Source of the DNA: Mucidula mucida
Lineage: Eukaryota > Basidiomycota > Agaricomycetes > Agaricales > Physalacriaceae
Length of the DNA: 64,000 nucleotides
Assembly (NCBI GenBank): GCA_015501055.1
Contig: JADNYV010000096.1
Coordinates: 1-64,000 of the forward strand
Reading direction: 5' to 3'
Positions 1 to 11,635 of the stretch are shown piece after piece. The position numbers and the translations under genes are program-made. The notes beneath the pieces were generated by a model. It was not told the DNA's origin. It did not search any database and saw only the letters and a list, made by a program, of their open reading frames with translations. The first letter of the stretch is position 1; each line of letters starts with the position of its first letter.

Positions 1-189
1 GGAATTCAAGGCGTCCGAGTCTGATTCATGTGAACGTTGGTTGTAATCTGTTGTTATCAATACCGCCATCCACTCTGTAAGAATCAACGACGATCCCGCG
101 GAGAGCATCACGTTTGTGGTGCCATTAGGTCGGACTTAACTTAGACTAATAAGAAGACTAAGGCATTCGAAGCGTGTGTGTCAACGGCA

Positions 190-790
190 TGAGTGGGGAA
201 ACGACTTCGGATCTTCGTTGATCTCGTTGATGATCTTCCAACAGGCAATCACAGTTCGTGGTATGTACACCCATGCGTCGTCAGGACCTGAATTCCTACA
301 ATAGACAGTGTCGATGATGGGGAATACACGTACTTGGGAATGGTGTGATATTACGACGAATGATAATTGGGGTGCCGGGATCAGAAAGAGCATAGCATGA
401 ACATCGTCGGATATACCAGCATAAGCGCCAGGGAAACGAGAGTAAACGGCGAAGGGCATCCACCTCAAAGATGTCCAACTGAACGTAGTCCATCTATCAA
501 ATGAATTTGATGAGTAGTTAGTTACCGACCAGTGAGGCTCCTGTGAGAGCGCCGGAGCTCGCAAATAGAAGCCTAAATGAAAAAGATTAGTCGTTTCACG
601 AAAACGTACGCAGCAGTACATACATACCACGAACCCATCATTAATCAGCTCGTTCGAAGGGAGTATCGACTCGATGGAGAACGAATTCCGACGGGATGGT
701 GGAAGCAAATATTTCGTCGTCAGCGATCATTTCGGTCGGAACCGTACACGAAAGTCACGTAAATCCAGAGAACGTGAAACAACCCAGAGT
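190..790 (-). pseudogene. Decayed AA9 lytic polysaccharide monooxygenase copy (3' half)
   Basis: The stretch matches, in order, the last exons of the intact AA9 gene at 4241-5385. It has the C-terminal segment FPGAYAG followed by a degenerate SDPG, a degenerate segment matching the exon that ends RHELI, and a weak match to the GVDRM region. The matching pieces fall in different frames. The splice sites used in the intact gene are blurred, and no signal peptide or His-1 exon is found upstream. I read it as a truncated, frameshifted duplicate of the neighbouring gene. The edges are approximate, because similarity fades beyond about 790. No product is expected. Confidence 0.6.
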
Positions 791-1714
791 CAAGGGATCC
801 GCCGTTCCAGTGGGCATGCGACCACCCCCTCTTCGTAGCGCGTGTCACAGTGCAGCCTAGAGCGGTCCGGACCGTGTTGCACATAGAGGATATAGTGCTA
901 CAGTCGCTACCGGTGGTTTGCGAGACATTGGCAGGCAATCGCAAATGTTTGAAGTTATAATTTAAAAAAGACAAACAGCCGATTTCAGTTTTGAGAGCTT
1001 GTGGCTTTTTTGCCCTCCAGTTCATGTGCGCGCATCGGATTGTGCGCATGGGTCTATTGTTATTCGCAGTAGCAGTGTTTCGCAATCGACCGAGTAAGAA
1101 CCAAGGGCGGCGGTGGGAGGAGACAAGATGGGGATTTGGAAGGAAAATATAGCCCGACAAGCGAAGTGAATCTACTATTTGGAGTACCGAGGAGACCTTG
1201 AAACGTCCGCGGGATGTGGTAAGGTTGAACGCGACTGCTCGAAGCGCGGTTGCGGGGCATCTTGTGAGCGCAAGCCGTGGGAGGCGGGAACTACTTATTC
1301 AATATGCTGTGCCGACCGATCCCGGACAACTCAATTCAAAGTCAGAATCAAAAACTCTGCTTGAAGACGACCGGATTCAACTGAACCCTGTTTCTGAACC
1401 CTGTTGGACCCTTGACGGCCTGATGAGCGCTCGAGCATCGAGCTTACAATTGAGCAACCTCCGTCGGACCTTGGACCTTGGACCTCGCGGTCGTTGTGGA
1501 TATCCACGATCTAACAGCCTATCCTACGGACTACATAAGTAGCGGCTCTGGATGAATCATGCAGATATTCACCGCTGTTGTTAACCCACTTGTTGCAACT
1601 CGCCGCTCCAAGATACTACCTACACTCGTCACAACCTTACCATTACCGTCGGTGTCCATCTCAACGCGTCTGCTATATCAGACTGATCTTTTCTTTTAGT
1701 CTTGAACTCCTCCA
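791..1714. other. Intergenic stretch and probable halogenase promoter
   Basis: I see no convincing gene. Short open frames at about 1060-1540 have no recognisable motif and low-complexity composition. A few near-repeats of CCTGTTGGACCC / TTGGACCTTGGACC type lie at 1385-1490. The last 100 bases are pyrimidine-rich, with CTTTTCTTTTAG close to the start codon, as is common upstream of basidiomycete genes. The downstream start is in the good context CTCCAATGG. Confidence 0.5.
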
Positions 1715-3652
1715 ATGGCTATTGATGCAGTACGACGCTTCACTGAGCTTCGGCGCCAGCACCCAGAGCTCTCGGAGACACAATTACTCAATTCCAACAA
1801 CCCGAGAGGCTTTACGGGCTCCGCTGACGTCGTAGTCGCCGGCGCCGGCATTCTCGGCTTGTGCTACGCCATCCACTTGAAAAACATCTCGCCAGACTTG
1901 AAGATCGACATCTTCGAGAAGAGCCTGACTCCCATCCAAAAGATCGGCGAATCCACCCTTTCCCCCTTCGCCACCTTCACCACCGGCGACGTCCTCCCAT
2001 ATGACTACCTCCTCCGTATCTTCGCTCTCAAAGATGGCCTGCATTTCTACAGCGTCGACCAGGAAGGTCGCGATGTTACTGCACAGGATATCGGCGGGCT
2101 CGACATCGCGTTCCAGCTCGACCGACGTATGTCTGAGCTCTTCATGACCATGTGGGCGCAGAGCCTGGGCATCAACGTGTACCACGGCGTCGCGGTTGAC
2201 TTCGAGGTCCCCGCCGGCGGTTCGATCACTACCGATCTGAAGCTTGACGAGCTCTCCATTTCCAAACCAGACATTCCCGTCCGCCCCTTCTCCGCCCCTA
2301 AAGTCCTCTTAAAGGATTCCTCCAACACCATTGGCACCAGCATCGATGCCCGCCTTGTCTGCGATGCTTCTGGATTCTCGCGCCGCCTTACGGGCAAGTT
2401 TGCGCCCCGGGAGAAGTTCGAGAGCTCTTGGAACGCCGACGCGTACTATACGTACTTCCGCGAAAAAGACACCAGCAAAATTGAAGACCGACTGCTGTGC
2501 TGGGATTACCCCGCCACCAAACATCTCTGCTTCCCCGAGGGCTGGGGCTGGTTCATCGGCCTCATTTCGTGGGAGCGCGCGCCGCTAGCCAATCTCATGG
2601 ACCTGTGCGCCCAAATCATCACCAGCGCCGCAGCAGGCGTTCCCGCCGACAAAATCCCATGCACCCGCGCTCTATCCAAAACATTCGACTGCCCTTTCGA
2701 GTTCATCTCCTCAATCGGTTGGGCCGTCCGCAACGACTTCCAGCTTCCTAGCGACCTGTCGGCCTACGGCACGGGTGAAGGCGAGCAGAAGTTCAACTTT
2801 TTCAAGAAGCGCTACCCGACCATCGACAAGCTGTTGACCGAAAGCTACGAGTTGCTGCCCAACTACTACGGCAAAACTACTTACTTCGTGAAGAAGGGGC
2901 TGGCGTACCGCAGCCCCGTCGTCGCCGGCGAGGGATGGCTCGCGATCGGAAACTCTGCCGGCTTTACCAACCCACTCATTTCTCCGGGCATCAACGCTGG
3001 TGTCGCTGGGTCCTGGAGCGCAGCCAATCTGACGGCGCAGGTGCTCGCCGCGCCAGCGCAAGAGGCCAAGGCCGCGATGCTCTCAGCGGCCAAGGAGCAC
3101 CAAAAGTTCATGTACGACTTTGCGCTCCCTCGGCTGTTCAACATGAATCGCCTCTGGCACAATGCGTTCCGCGACCATCGCCTGTTCGAGTCCATCCCCA
3201 AAACGCTCTGGGCGGCATCGTTCGAGGAGGTGGATGACCACTACTTTGGCGTCCAGCGGCAGCAGCTATATGCGCAAGCCGATGCGAACTGGATGCTTGG
3301 GTCCGGCCTCGACGCTTTCCAGGATCTTTGCGCCGAGGTGCTGCCTATTCTCGATGGCCCCAATGGCGGGGCGCCCCCGTCAGAAGAAGACATTGCGAAG
3401 GTACTGGCGATTACGGGACGGGTTGTTGAGGAGCGAACTGGAAGGTGGCCGCAGAACTCTTGGGGTAACTGGTTGAGGCAATACGACAACAAATTGCAGA
3501 AGATACCGGGCAAGAGGACTCGTAACACGGGCTTCTTGGTGGAGGCGACGAGGTGCTTCTCGTGCCGATACTTTGTGCACAACCGCTCGACTATGTGCCC
3601 GATCTGTGGAGAGAAAGACTCGTGGAGCAAGAGCATGGCTATGCGCGCCTAA
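1715..3652 (+). CDS. Flavin-dependent halogenase-like FAD enzyme
   Basis: One uninterrupted 645-residue ORF, unusual among the intron-rich neighbours. Visible motifs are the dinucleotide-binding GxGxxG at residues 43-48 (GAGILG), KIGEST at 76-81, a second FAD-type segment DARLVCDASG at 211-220, the halogenase-type W-x-W-x-I motif at 277-281 (WGWFI, with Gly where Pro is usual), GNSAGF at 412-417 and Fx2Px2SxG at 417-425 (FTNPLISPG). The last motif is characteristic of flavin-dependent halogenases. K76 is a candidate catalytic lysine, which needs an alignment. Such enzymes use reduced flavin, oxygen and halide to halogenate aromatic substrates; the substrate here cannot be told. The C-terminus carries C614-x2-C617-x10-C628-x2-C631, a zinc-ribbon-like addition I do not know from the standard family. 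No biosynthetic gene lies next to it. It could instead be a non-halogenating relative. Confidence 0.75.
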   Translation: MAIDAVRRFTELRRQHPELSETQLLNSNNPRGFTGSADVVVAGAGILGLCYAIHLKNISPDLKIDIFEKSLTPIQKIGESTLSPFATFTTGDVLPYDYLLRIFALKDGLHFYSVDQEGRDVTAQDIGGLDIAFQLDRRMSELFMTMWAQSLGINVYHGVAVDFEVPAGGSITTDLKLDELSISKPDIPVRPFSAPKVLLKDSSNTIGTSIDARLVCDASGFSRRLTGKFAPREKFESSWNADAYYTYFREKDTSKIEDRLLCWDYPATKHLCFPEGWGWFIGLISWERAPLANLMDLCAQIITSAAAGVPADKIPCTRALSKTFDCPFEFISSIGWAVRNDFQLPSDLSAYGTGEGEQKFNFFKKRYPTIDKLLTESYELLPNYYGKTTYFVKKGLAYRSPVVAGEGWLAIGNSAGFTNPLISPGINAGVAGSWSAANLTAQVLAAPAQEAKAAMLSAAKEHQKFMYDFALPRLFNMNRLWHNAFRDHRLFESIPKTLWAASFEEVDDHYFGVQRQQLYAQADANWMLGSGLDAFQDLCAEVLPILDGPNGGAPPSEEDIAKVLAITGRVVEERTGRWPQNSWGNWLRQYDNKLQKIPGKRTRNTGFLVEATRCFSCRYFVHNRSTMCPICGEKDSWSKSMAMRA

Positions 3653-4240
3653 AATCCAGGTCAGTTGTTCCGTGCTTCTTCCGTTGATGTTGAACTGACT
3701 TGTTATCGCAGCCCTCGACTCCTCGTACTTCTCTCTCCGCCTCTCAACAGGCGAGCTTGGCAATCTAGTCCGACGCATTCATATCGTAGTAGTGTAATCT
3801 TGCTTTGTGTAACGCTTATAGTATTTAATTGGTCGTGTCATCGACTTGAGCACTGGATGCAAGATCGTCAGTATGTTAGGAGACGAGCGACGCCGACTGT
3901 CACCATAATGTAAGGAAAGAAATAATACTCCAATAAGGAAGCGCATCGCGTCGTCGATTCACGAGTCTTATCCCACTGATGGTCTTGACTGCATGATGCG
4001 TACACACAGGCGGTGATAGGACGCGTTGCTTATTCGTGACCTGGCTTCGCAATTGTGGACACTTTCTGAAAAGCATCCACGGAAACATTCTTCTGGAGGG
4101 GTATCGGACAAATAAAAGCTATGAACCGGTTTCGCGTCCTGTCGAGTTGTCTAAATCCCGACTTTACACTTTAACGCCGTATCGATCGTGGAGTGCAATC
4201 GGATTCTTGTCAAATGTCAAGTACATCTACATGTCGTTCT
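3653..4240. other. Intergenic region between convergent genes
   Basis: This holds the 3' ends of the halogenase (+) and the AA9 gene (-). A GT...CAG pair around 3660-3712 could be a 3'-UTR intron of the halogenase transcript. No coding sequence is recognised. Confidence 0.4.
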
Positions 4241-5385
4241 TTAGCATGTAAAGACATCAGGACCTGCGTTTTTACATGAGCTGCTGCTTGGATATTGACG
4301 ATGATGAGAATATACGTGCCCGGAATGGTGTAGTCAGAAAGCGTCTGGTAAATAGTGATTGTGATTCCAGGATCGGAACCTAAGAAGCGATTGACAATGA
4401 GCTCGTTCTACAAAACGTCGGGACATACCAGCATAGGCGCCAGGAAAGTTGACAGTAGAAGGGGAAGTGCTTCCACCTCCAGTGATTTCAATCTGAGCGC
4501 ACTCCATCTGTGGAATGGCAATCAATGAGACCTTATACTGAGATCATTATTGGAGGCATCCTCACATAGAGTTGTGCACCAGGGTACGAACTCGCCGCGT
4601 GCAGTGCTAAACGAAAATAGTCAGCCACTTCACAAAAAGTAGGCAATAGTACACACCAATCAGCTCGTGTCGAAGCAGGTAGTATCCAGACTCGATGCAC
4701 GACGGAATGGTGAAAGTGACCTTTCCATCAATAGCAATCATTCGGTCGACACCCCAGCTCTGCTCCGCTGTGTTCAAACCATCCTCGTAGATCTTGAACC
4801 ACTTCAGGCCGGTAACGTCAAGGTTGGTCGCATTGTCAACTTTGGCACTGAACGAAGGACTGTAAGAGTATAGCTATCTCAGAAACGACGGCCTTACAGA
4901 TAAGTCATGACAGGTCCTTTGTGACTAGCATCAATGGGGTCTGCAGCGTCAGCTGCATTTGCACCGTCGAGTGTGTGATGCCACTCGGTCGTGACACTTG
5001 AGCCAGCCGGGACGGTGATGATCTCAGTCGAGATGGGTGTATGGTATGGGTTAATGCCACCGTTGCAGATAACATCTGTGGGAGAGTCGGCGAGTGAGTC
5101 CCAAACAAGGAAGGCAAGCACCGCGAACCATTTGAGGTAACATCCGTAATCGGCTACAAGGATTCTCAGCATGTAAAAAGGTGTATAGACCGTGCACGTA
5201 CGCCGTCGTAGTCGGGTACACGAATGCCGACGAGATGTCCAGCGCTCTTCCCGTCGACGTACAATTCCTAGCCAGAAGGCAGGCTATTAGTCGTGCGTGG
5301 TAGACAAACATATACGAACCTGGAAGATACTATGCGCTGAGGCATATCCCGTTAATGTAAGAAGGACAATAGCGGCAGACTTCAT
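4241..5385 (-). CDS. AA9 lytic polysaccharide monooxygenase (secreted, copper-dependent)
   Basis: Nine exons can be joined in frame. Exon 1 (5385-5320) encodes a 17-residue signal peptide ending YASA and then the mature N-terminal His-1 (HSIF). This His forms the copper histidine brace once the signal is cleaved. Later exons give [27 protein letters not shown], the second brace histidine in [33 protein letters not shown], the axial tyrosine before ECAQIE, FPGAYAG and SDPGI. The protein ends IPGPDVFTC, the usual AA9 terminus, so there is no linker or cellulose-binding module. The enzyme oxidatively cleaves cellulose or hemicellulose outside the cell. The last intron appears to be GC-AG: only that splice gives the canonical end. 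All key residues are present, so the gene looks functional. Confidence 0.93.
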
Positions 5386-6268
5386 GGCGCCTAAGAAGAG
5401 TGTCTTGAAGAGACTGCGCATCGCTGAGCTAGATTAATATACAAGGACGGAAAAACAGAGGTACATCTGCTGGTCTCCAACAAGATGAGGGAATAAACTC
5501 GGCCTCCATGACTGCGATGACGAGGGCGTCGTTCTAGCTGGTAGAAATTACGGTCAGCCTTGAAAGAGCGTTTGTGATGTCAAACACATGCACGAAAAAA
5601 GCGAAATTCTCCAGAACATACGCCGGACAAGTGCTTTCGAAATGTACATGGCTTCAGAGGACAGATGGTATTGATGCCGTTTTTGATCTGAGGATTCATA
5701 TGGACATGAACATTAGATGAGTAGTAGGGGTCGCCGCCCTGGTGTTGGATATTTACAAGAGTGAACCGGTCGGCGGTAGGAAAGAACCGTGTCCAATGGA
5801 GAAGAATAGCGAGATTGAGCTTGACACGACATTGACGCGTGCTTAAAATTTCCATTCAGCAATTGCCAGAACGCAATTGAATTCGAATCGTAAAACGTCG
5901 GTGAGAAGTCGGGACAAAGGTGGAAATGCTGACTAAGCTGAGGCATGTGTGTTGTTTGTGCAATACGTAGTGCTACCTACCTACACCACCAATTTGGTCG
6001 GAGCTTCTGAGGATGTTGACCAGAGATATCAGAAGTAGACAGGACTAACGTATTGGGATCTTGTCGTAGTTAGATAGAATCGATGATTCTGGGGCCATGT
6101 TGCTCGGGTATACCCCGAGTATGTCTGACTCATCACCGTCACATCGTCCCGATGTTCCTCTCCATATCGTCAACACATACCTGCTGAACTTCTGCGTTTA
6201 ATACTGCGGCATCAGCATGCCTCTTAGCTCTTCACCTTGCTTCACCGGCACCTTTTCCTCTTTCAATC
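5386..6268. other. Intergenic region with an unresolved small minus-strand ORF
   Basis: This contains the AA9 promoter (5386 onward, reading left) and the leader of the 6269 gene (reading right, pyrimidine-rich just before its start). Overlapping minus-strand frames at 5580-5946 include DPYYSSNVHVHMNPQ, which looks protein-like, but I recognise no family and cannot build a complete exon set. I leave it uncalled. Confidence 0.35.
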
Positions 6269-7080
6269 ATGGCCTCTTCTCTTGATGGACTGACGGCCTC
6301 GGGCACGTATGGGACACAGTCCGAGTATGATGACAATGATCAGAAACCGCCGGTCGCTCATTCACCAGAAAATGCTCTCCTTCGCCAACTGCTTCACGAG
6401 GAGGCGGTGGTACCTTTGGAACGAGCAGTCTCCGCTGCCTTGAAACCGCTCATTGGACACGTTCAGGATACGAACTGCCACTTGCAGGAGTTGTTTGCTT
6501 TGGGGCCTATGGTGCGTCTGAACTCGATGAGCCGTACCATTATTCATCAGTCTGAACAGCTTCAGACTGTCCCCAGCGATGTGCCAATTTGTAATGAGCG
6601 CCTTGCGCAGCTTCTTGCGGAAGCCTTTGCTGAGCCCTCGGAGTCGAGCAACGTACAGCGCGCCATCCTTAATCCAGATGAATCCGTCACGGAATCGGAA
6701 GCGTCAGATGGGGAAGATGTAAGTGTATCCTTGGAGTATTTGTTCTTTGCTCATGATACTTCCAGTGCGATAAATTCGACTCCTTGTTACGACTTCTCAG
6801 CGTTCCCGAGGCGGGTCGCACCAAGCAATGGGCATTCGAGCGACTTGCCTTGTTCTCCAAGCTAGAGACCCTAATGGCGAAAGAGCGCGTCGACGATGTA
6901 TGGGCAGATAATACCCTGGCTCAGCTGCAAGTCGAGCAGGAGAAGCTTCGTATCAAGGTCATGGCGGGTCGGTCAGCTGCTCAAGTAAGGAAGGATCGGA
7001 TTGGGCGTATGCAAGCCGCGCGCGCCGCACTTAAGAGGCATATGCACGTAGTTGCACTTCGAGCTAGGTTCAATGTCTGA
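6269..7080 (+). CDS. Uncharacterised protein, possibly transposon-associated
   Basis: Two exons: 6269-6718, an intron 6719-6765 with GTAAGT donor and CAG acceptor, then 6766-7080. The product is about 254 residues. The first half is acidic and Ser/Glu-rich, ending in a TESEASDGED stretch. The second half is Leu/Lys/Arg/Glu-rich and probably helical or coiled coil, including LQVEQEKLRIKV and RKDRIGRMQAARAALKR. I recognise no catalytic domain. The gene ends about 140 bp from the stop codon of the KDZ-like transposase and points toward it. That suggests it may be a third gene of that element, though no terminal repeat was found to prove it. The start has a good context (ATCATGGCC). Confidence 0.6.
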
Positions 7081-7222
7081 TAAAATTACCATTTCGTATA
7101 ATTTTTTAGAATGTCGCTATCTATTTCGCCTGCCTATTCTTTTCGCGTGTCTCTCGTGACTTGGCTTGTGCTGCCGCTCGCTTCTGGGCCAGATACCTGT
7201 AACTGTGCTGCCAACTGTCTCT

Positions 7223-10200
7223 CTAAGCTTCGTCCAACTCATTCGGCCTAATGCCTGTGCTTCTTGCCAATGCATGCTTGTTTTTCTCCCGAGTTTCCTT
7301 TGCTTTTGCCTGTGTCTCGGCACGTTTCTTCGGACCAGTCACTTGAAGTTCTAATGACAATGCTCGATGATAGGCTTGTCGATCGGCCTGAAGTGGGATG
7401 GGAGCAACGAGATTTCGGGGTAGAAGTTCGCGGATGAGGTGGGCATTGTGAATCCCGTGCATATTTAGATGGAAACAGTCGTCATCGGCATGAATGATGC
7501 ACTTGGTGGGCTTATCTGTTTCCAACTGCTCTTGGACTTGTTTGTGGTCTGAGTCGCCAATAACGCAACCACCAGATACACAATCATGTTGGGCATTGAA
7601 GTTGAACAAGACATCCTATTCGGACACTCGTGAGTCAGCTCGTATTGACGAGTATTCACTTGAAATAACGCACCTCGGGTACAGCTATCAGTACTTGTTT
7701 TGTAGGTGTACGAACGAGTATCGGCATGTTAAGGCGCTGGTCCCGTTCATCGGCAACCTCGAAATGTTCCAGCAGAACCGATGTCTGCTTTGTCATTCCA
7801 GCACGACAAAGGATTGCACGAATTCGCCCAATGCGCGTACCCTGATTCGTGTCAGGAGACCTCGGGATTACATTCTTCGACGACTTACATTGGATGACTT
7901 CAAGAAGACCCACGATCCAACAGTGCAGATATCTTTCGCTTGCGAAACGAGAAGGGTACAGTTCTCCCAGTTTCCGTCGGACACGGCCTCAGGCAGGGAA
8001 CCGGAAAGAATGAAGTCCTTGGTATGAGTTTCCCAAGAGCCAGCATGTCGCTTCGCACGAGGGCTACATTTAACGTCACCTGCAGTATGGTGTCAGTGTT
8101 GCTTCCAGATAATCTAGCAGATACGGACCAGATTTAATCAAGCTATGGTCTGTCCATCCGAGACGTCGTTGTAACTCTCGGTTTTGATGCAGAAACAACG
8201 GGATGGAAGGTCCTGCTCGAACGTATCTCCCTTCGCTTTCCTTCCACCAGCCGCCACTGACCACATGCTTAAACCGTTCCATACTTGCCAGAGCTACAGA
8301 AATATCATGACTGGGCGCGAGATGATTTGAGAGAATGCTGCACTGTCGAAATATCGCATTGAAACACTCGAACACTTCAGTTGCGAAGATGACGGCGGGT
8401 CCAAGTCTTCGAATGTCATCGGGGAGATGAGTAAGAACGTGCAGCTTGGCTTTTGTTATGATGCGACGAGGATCTACCTTTCCCCAGGCATCCAAGACGT
8501 TCGCAATCAATACTTCAAGATCTGCCTATGTGATCTATGAGATGGCGGAAATACAGCAACCGAGAACTGCTCACAAGATAGGTATCCATGTCACGAATTT
8601 CCGGAACCCATAGAAGTGCCCCAAGTTCCCCGGTAACCTTCCACAGCTGAAAGACATCGGGAGTACAGAGATCATGAACATGAAAGACACCAATCTGTTG
8701 AAGGGTTTTGAAGTGCTTTCCGATGAGAGAGTTCTTGTACTGAACAAGATACGCAGCACGCGGTGGAGGAATGGTGAGCCCTGTGATCGATGATGACTGC
8801 AACCGAACGGCAAATGTCTCCTTGTCGACCTTGGTCCAGGTCTTATTTGTTGTATGCCATACATACTTATTAGTTCCAAGTAAGCATGTGTGTAGAATCT
8901 CGCCTGGAGTATCAAAATGTGGATTGATGCCTGATTTGAGTCAACAACTACTTCCGAAGTGTTATTCAGCTGCAACACGTACCGCGGGTGCACAATAAAA
9001 TGTTATAATGGATTCCTGGCCGAATATCGTTTCGCAGTGCTAGAACAAGGAGGTTAGCACTATAAGACATGCACTGCCAGTGAGTTGGTTGAACTCACGA
9101 TCATCTACAGCAAGCTGTTCATAATCATCCTGAGGCTGCCGAACGACCCATTCCCAAAGCTCGGTGCCAACAGTCGCAGTGATCTCCTCTGTGAGTGATT
9201 TACGATCTTCACGCGACATGCGCTCGTTCAATCGTTGATCGCGTGTTTCTCGGTTTTTGAGCTTTGCATCGAGAATCGGCTTGACCTTGGCAAGCAGCGT
9301 GTCAATCCAAAACTGAGCAATCTTATCCTTGACGCCCGTTTCAGTCGATAACTGACCAATTCCGCCCTGATCCCCATGACATGCTAACCAAATCTGTTTG
9401 CGAATAACAGAAATCGTCTTCTCACATTCTCGAGGTACTCCCGGATGGAAGAGTGCCTCATATCCTTCTACACTCTCCTTGACTTGCTCAGAGCCGCCGG
9501 ACATATCACGCCGGCAGTTCAGACTCGCATTCACACCCAGATGAGAGGATGTTTCGGACTGCTGAGGATTGTCGGCAGGAAGGAAGTGTGGGATAACTTG
9601 GAACATGATTTCCTGCTCGAGTTCGCAGTCATACGCGTTGTGCCACCGATCCTCTTTACTACAGTTTACGTTAGTAGGTTCTATTCGCTGAAACAGAATA
9701 TACAGAACGTACAAGTCTTCCGATAATGCCACGAACTGCTCCGAAGACGACGCAAATGATGATGTGGAGCAAGACCGAATAAAGTATTCCTGAGATAGTT
9801 GCTGATGTGGGAGATTCGCATTCGTTGTGTATATGTTTGTGTGAGCATTGTACTGCTTGCTCACATTTCCAGAGACGTCGTCGCTCCAGGGAATTACCCA
9901 AAGTCGGAATAACGGCTTTCCTTTTGCAACAATACGTAGCGGTGAGGCTTCAAAGTAGTCCTTTGGCGAGTTCTCTATCAAATACAGTTTTTACTTAGTA
10001 AAAACTCGACTTGAGCGCAAGATATTCGCACCTGAGAGCCGAATCATATCCCAGGACATGGATGGCATCAGATCCAACAAGTTACGTGTCAGAGTGTGTG
10101 CTGATACACGCGCCGTGTGCTCTGTATCAACACAAAAGTATGGATTCTGTTCGGAGCCAGTCTGTGTAACCTTATAAACCTCAACATGAACCGCGCCCTT

Positions 10201-11517
10201 GACCGTTAGCCAGCGTAAGGGTACAACAAATGATCCTTGACTTGTCTGTGCAATCTCGTTGATGTAGAAATGCCGGTGCTTATTCGCCGGCGACGCGAAG
10301 TCAGCCCACATTGGGGATAACTCGTCGAGTGGTACCTCGTTGAGCCATTTTCCAGCCATCCATGTCTCAGATATCGGTCCTGAGACTTCTGGATAGACGT
10401 GCATACATGGCCGCACAAGTGGATTGCCCCAGTCCTATACGTTAAATCAGTACAGTGTCATCGTTGATCATAACACTTGAATACCAGAGCGAACAAATCT
10501 CCTGGGTGGTTCATATAGAAGTGATTCCCCATCGAGGATAAGTGGTGGCGAGGAGCTAAACCGAACCCTTTTGCAAGTTTGTCTTGAAGTTTGCGAATAG
10601 CAGAAAATGAGGGTACATTCGGCGTTCCAGATTCGCGCATTACCCAGAGAACCGTCTTCAAATGATCATCCGACAGACGTTGACGCGGCTGGTTATCCAT
10701 CATGTCAATCAAGAAGGCCTGAATGTATTTTGGTGAGTGGCATGAGAGCCAAAACCATGTTACGTTACCTGTTTGGATGGGTACGGCCACCATGCCGAAT
10801 CTTTCTCAGGCTCTACTTCTTCCATCACGATGTCGTTGTCGTCCTCATCATAATTCATAGCTATTTGCGACTCTTTCAGTGTTATCAACATCACATAGGA
10901 GATAACTCACCAAGAGCTTCGATGGCGGATGTTAGATGGGCGACAGGAGAGTCATCCTCAGCGGTATCATTCGGATCGTTGGCTTGCGGACCGTCAATCG
11001 CCTGGTCAAACTGGCTAAACAAGGCATGTTCTCCCAGAAGATATAGGTTATCAAGCTGCTGATCTAGCTGTTTGTGTAGTCGCTGTCGCTGAGCCTCCGG
11101 GGCGTCTCCCGTGGTAAATTGGATCGGTTGGTATGACCCGTCAAGATACGTCCCAGTTTCCGGATCTTGATGGAAGGCCGCAAAATAGTCCTGTTCACCC
11201 GAATTGCTCTGTTCCTCCTCCGATGAATCATGCATAAGATCGTCTGTCGCGTCGTTCAAGGAAGTAAAGTTGGATGGATGCATCGCCGGTATGCTGGTGG
11301 GTGTTTCACCGCTTGAACGTGCTGCACGGTGTGCTGCCAGTGCTTTGGTATGTGTTTTATTTCGAATGTGCGATGGTTTTGATGTTTTGAGAATAGAATG
11401 GTCGCATAATCTGCAGAATGTTCGAGCACGATCTCCTGGAACAAGCGCAAACACTGTAGAGACGATGAGAATCGGTATTCTTCCTGAAAACATGAACTTG
11501 CCATCGTTGTCTGCCAT
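7223..11517 (-). CDS. KDZ-superfamily-like transposase with N-terminal zinc finger
   Basis: A multi-exon gene read right to left. The N-terminus has a zinc finger C-x2-C-x11-H-x5-H (FCRLCDHS...). Acidic linkers follow, then an exon with WWPYPSK and LSDDHLKTVLWVM, and then HFYMNHPGD. After these come NPLVRPCMHVYPE, GPISETWMAGKW, PLRWLTVKG, DDVSGN, NPQQSETSSHLG, PGEILHT, KLHVLTHLPDDIRRLGP and EVFECFN, and a C-terminal block VLFNFNAQHDC, INMHGIHN-like and LPRNLV. This order matches a transposase family widespread in Agaricomycetes and related to KDZ/Plavaka DDE enzymes. I saw no clear nonsense codon in the exons I joined. One uncertain frame change lies near 7890-7900. The start used (11517, MADNDG) is the second or third ATG available. 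It is divergent from the companion gene. Confidence 0.72.
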
Positions 11518-11635
11518 TATCATGATCGAGAGTGCAGGGTTGCGTGGCTTGAGCCATAAACTGCCGCGAAACAAGCCGAGGAAGACATTTTATCCCTTCG
11601 TTTCCTTCACTCACCTGCCTTATTTTTTTAGAACC
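11518..11635. promoter_or_regulatory. Shared divergent promoter of transposase and companion gene
   Basis: About 120 bp separate the start codons of the transposase (-) and the companion gene (+). The stretch has TTTTATCCC and a TTATTTTTTTAG T-rich tract close to the + start. The same head-to-head layout occurs at 31016-31183 in the Plavaka element, which supports a shared control region. No specific binding site could be identified. Confidence 0.4.

Noticed and set aside
1198..1542. 114-codon open frame before the halogenase
   Set aside because: No motif, overlaps simple near-repeats, and has no supporting splice or start context.
5580..5946. Minus-strand gene upstream of the AA9 gene
   Set aside because: The open frames overlap and no exon set with start, splice sites and stop could be assembled. 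It is kept only as a note.
9445..9726. Plus-strand frame inside the first transposase
   Set aside because: Antisense to well-conserved transposase exons; no motifs.
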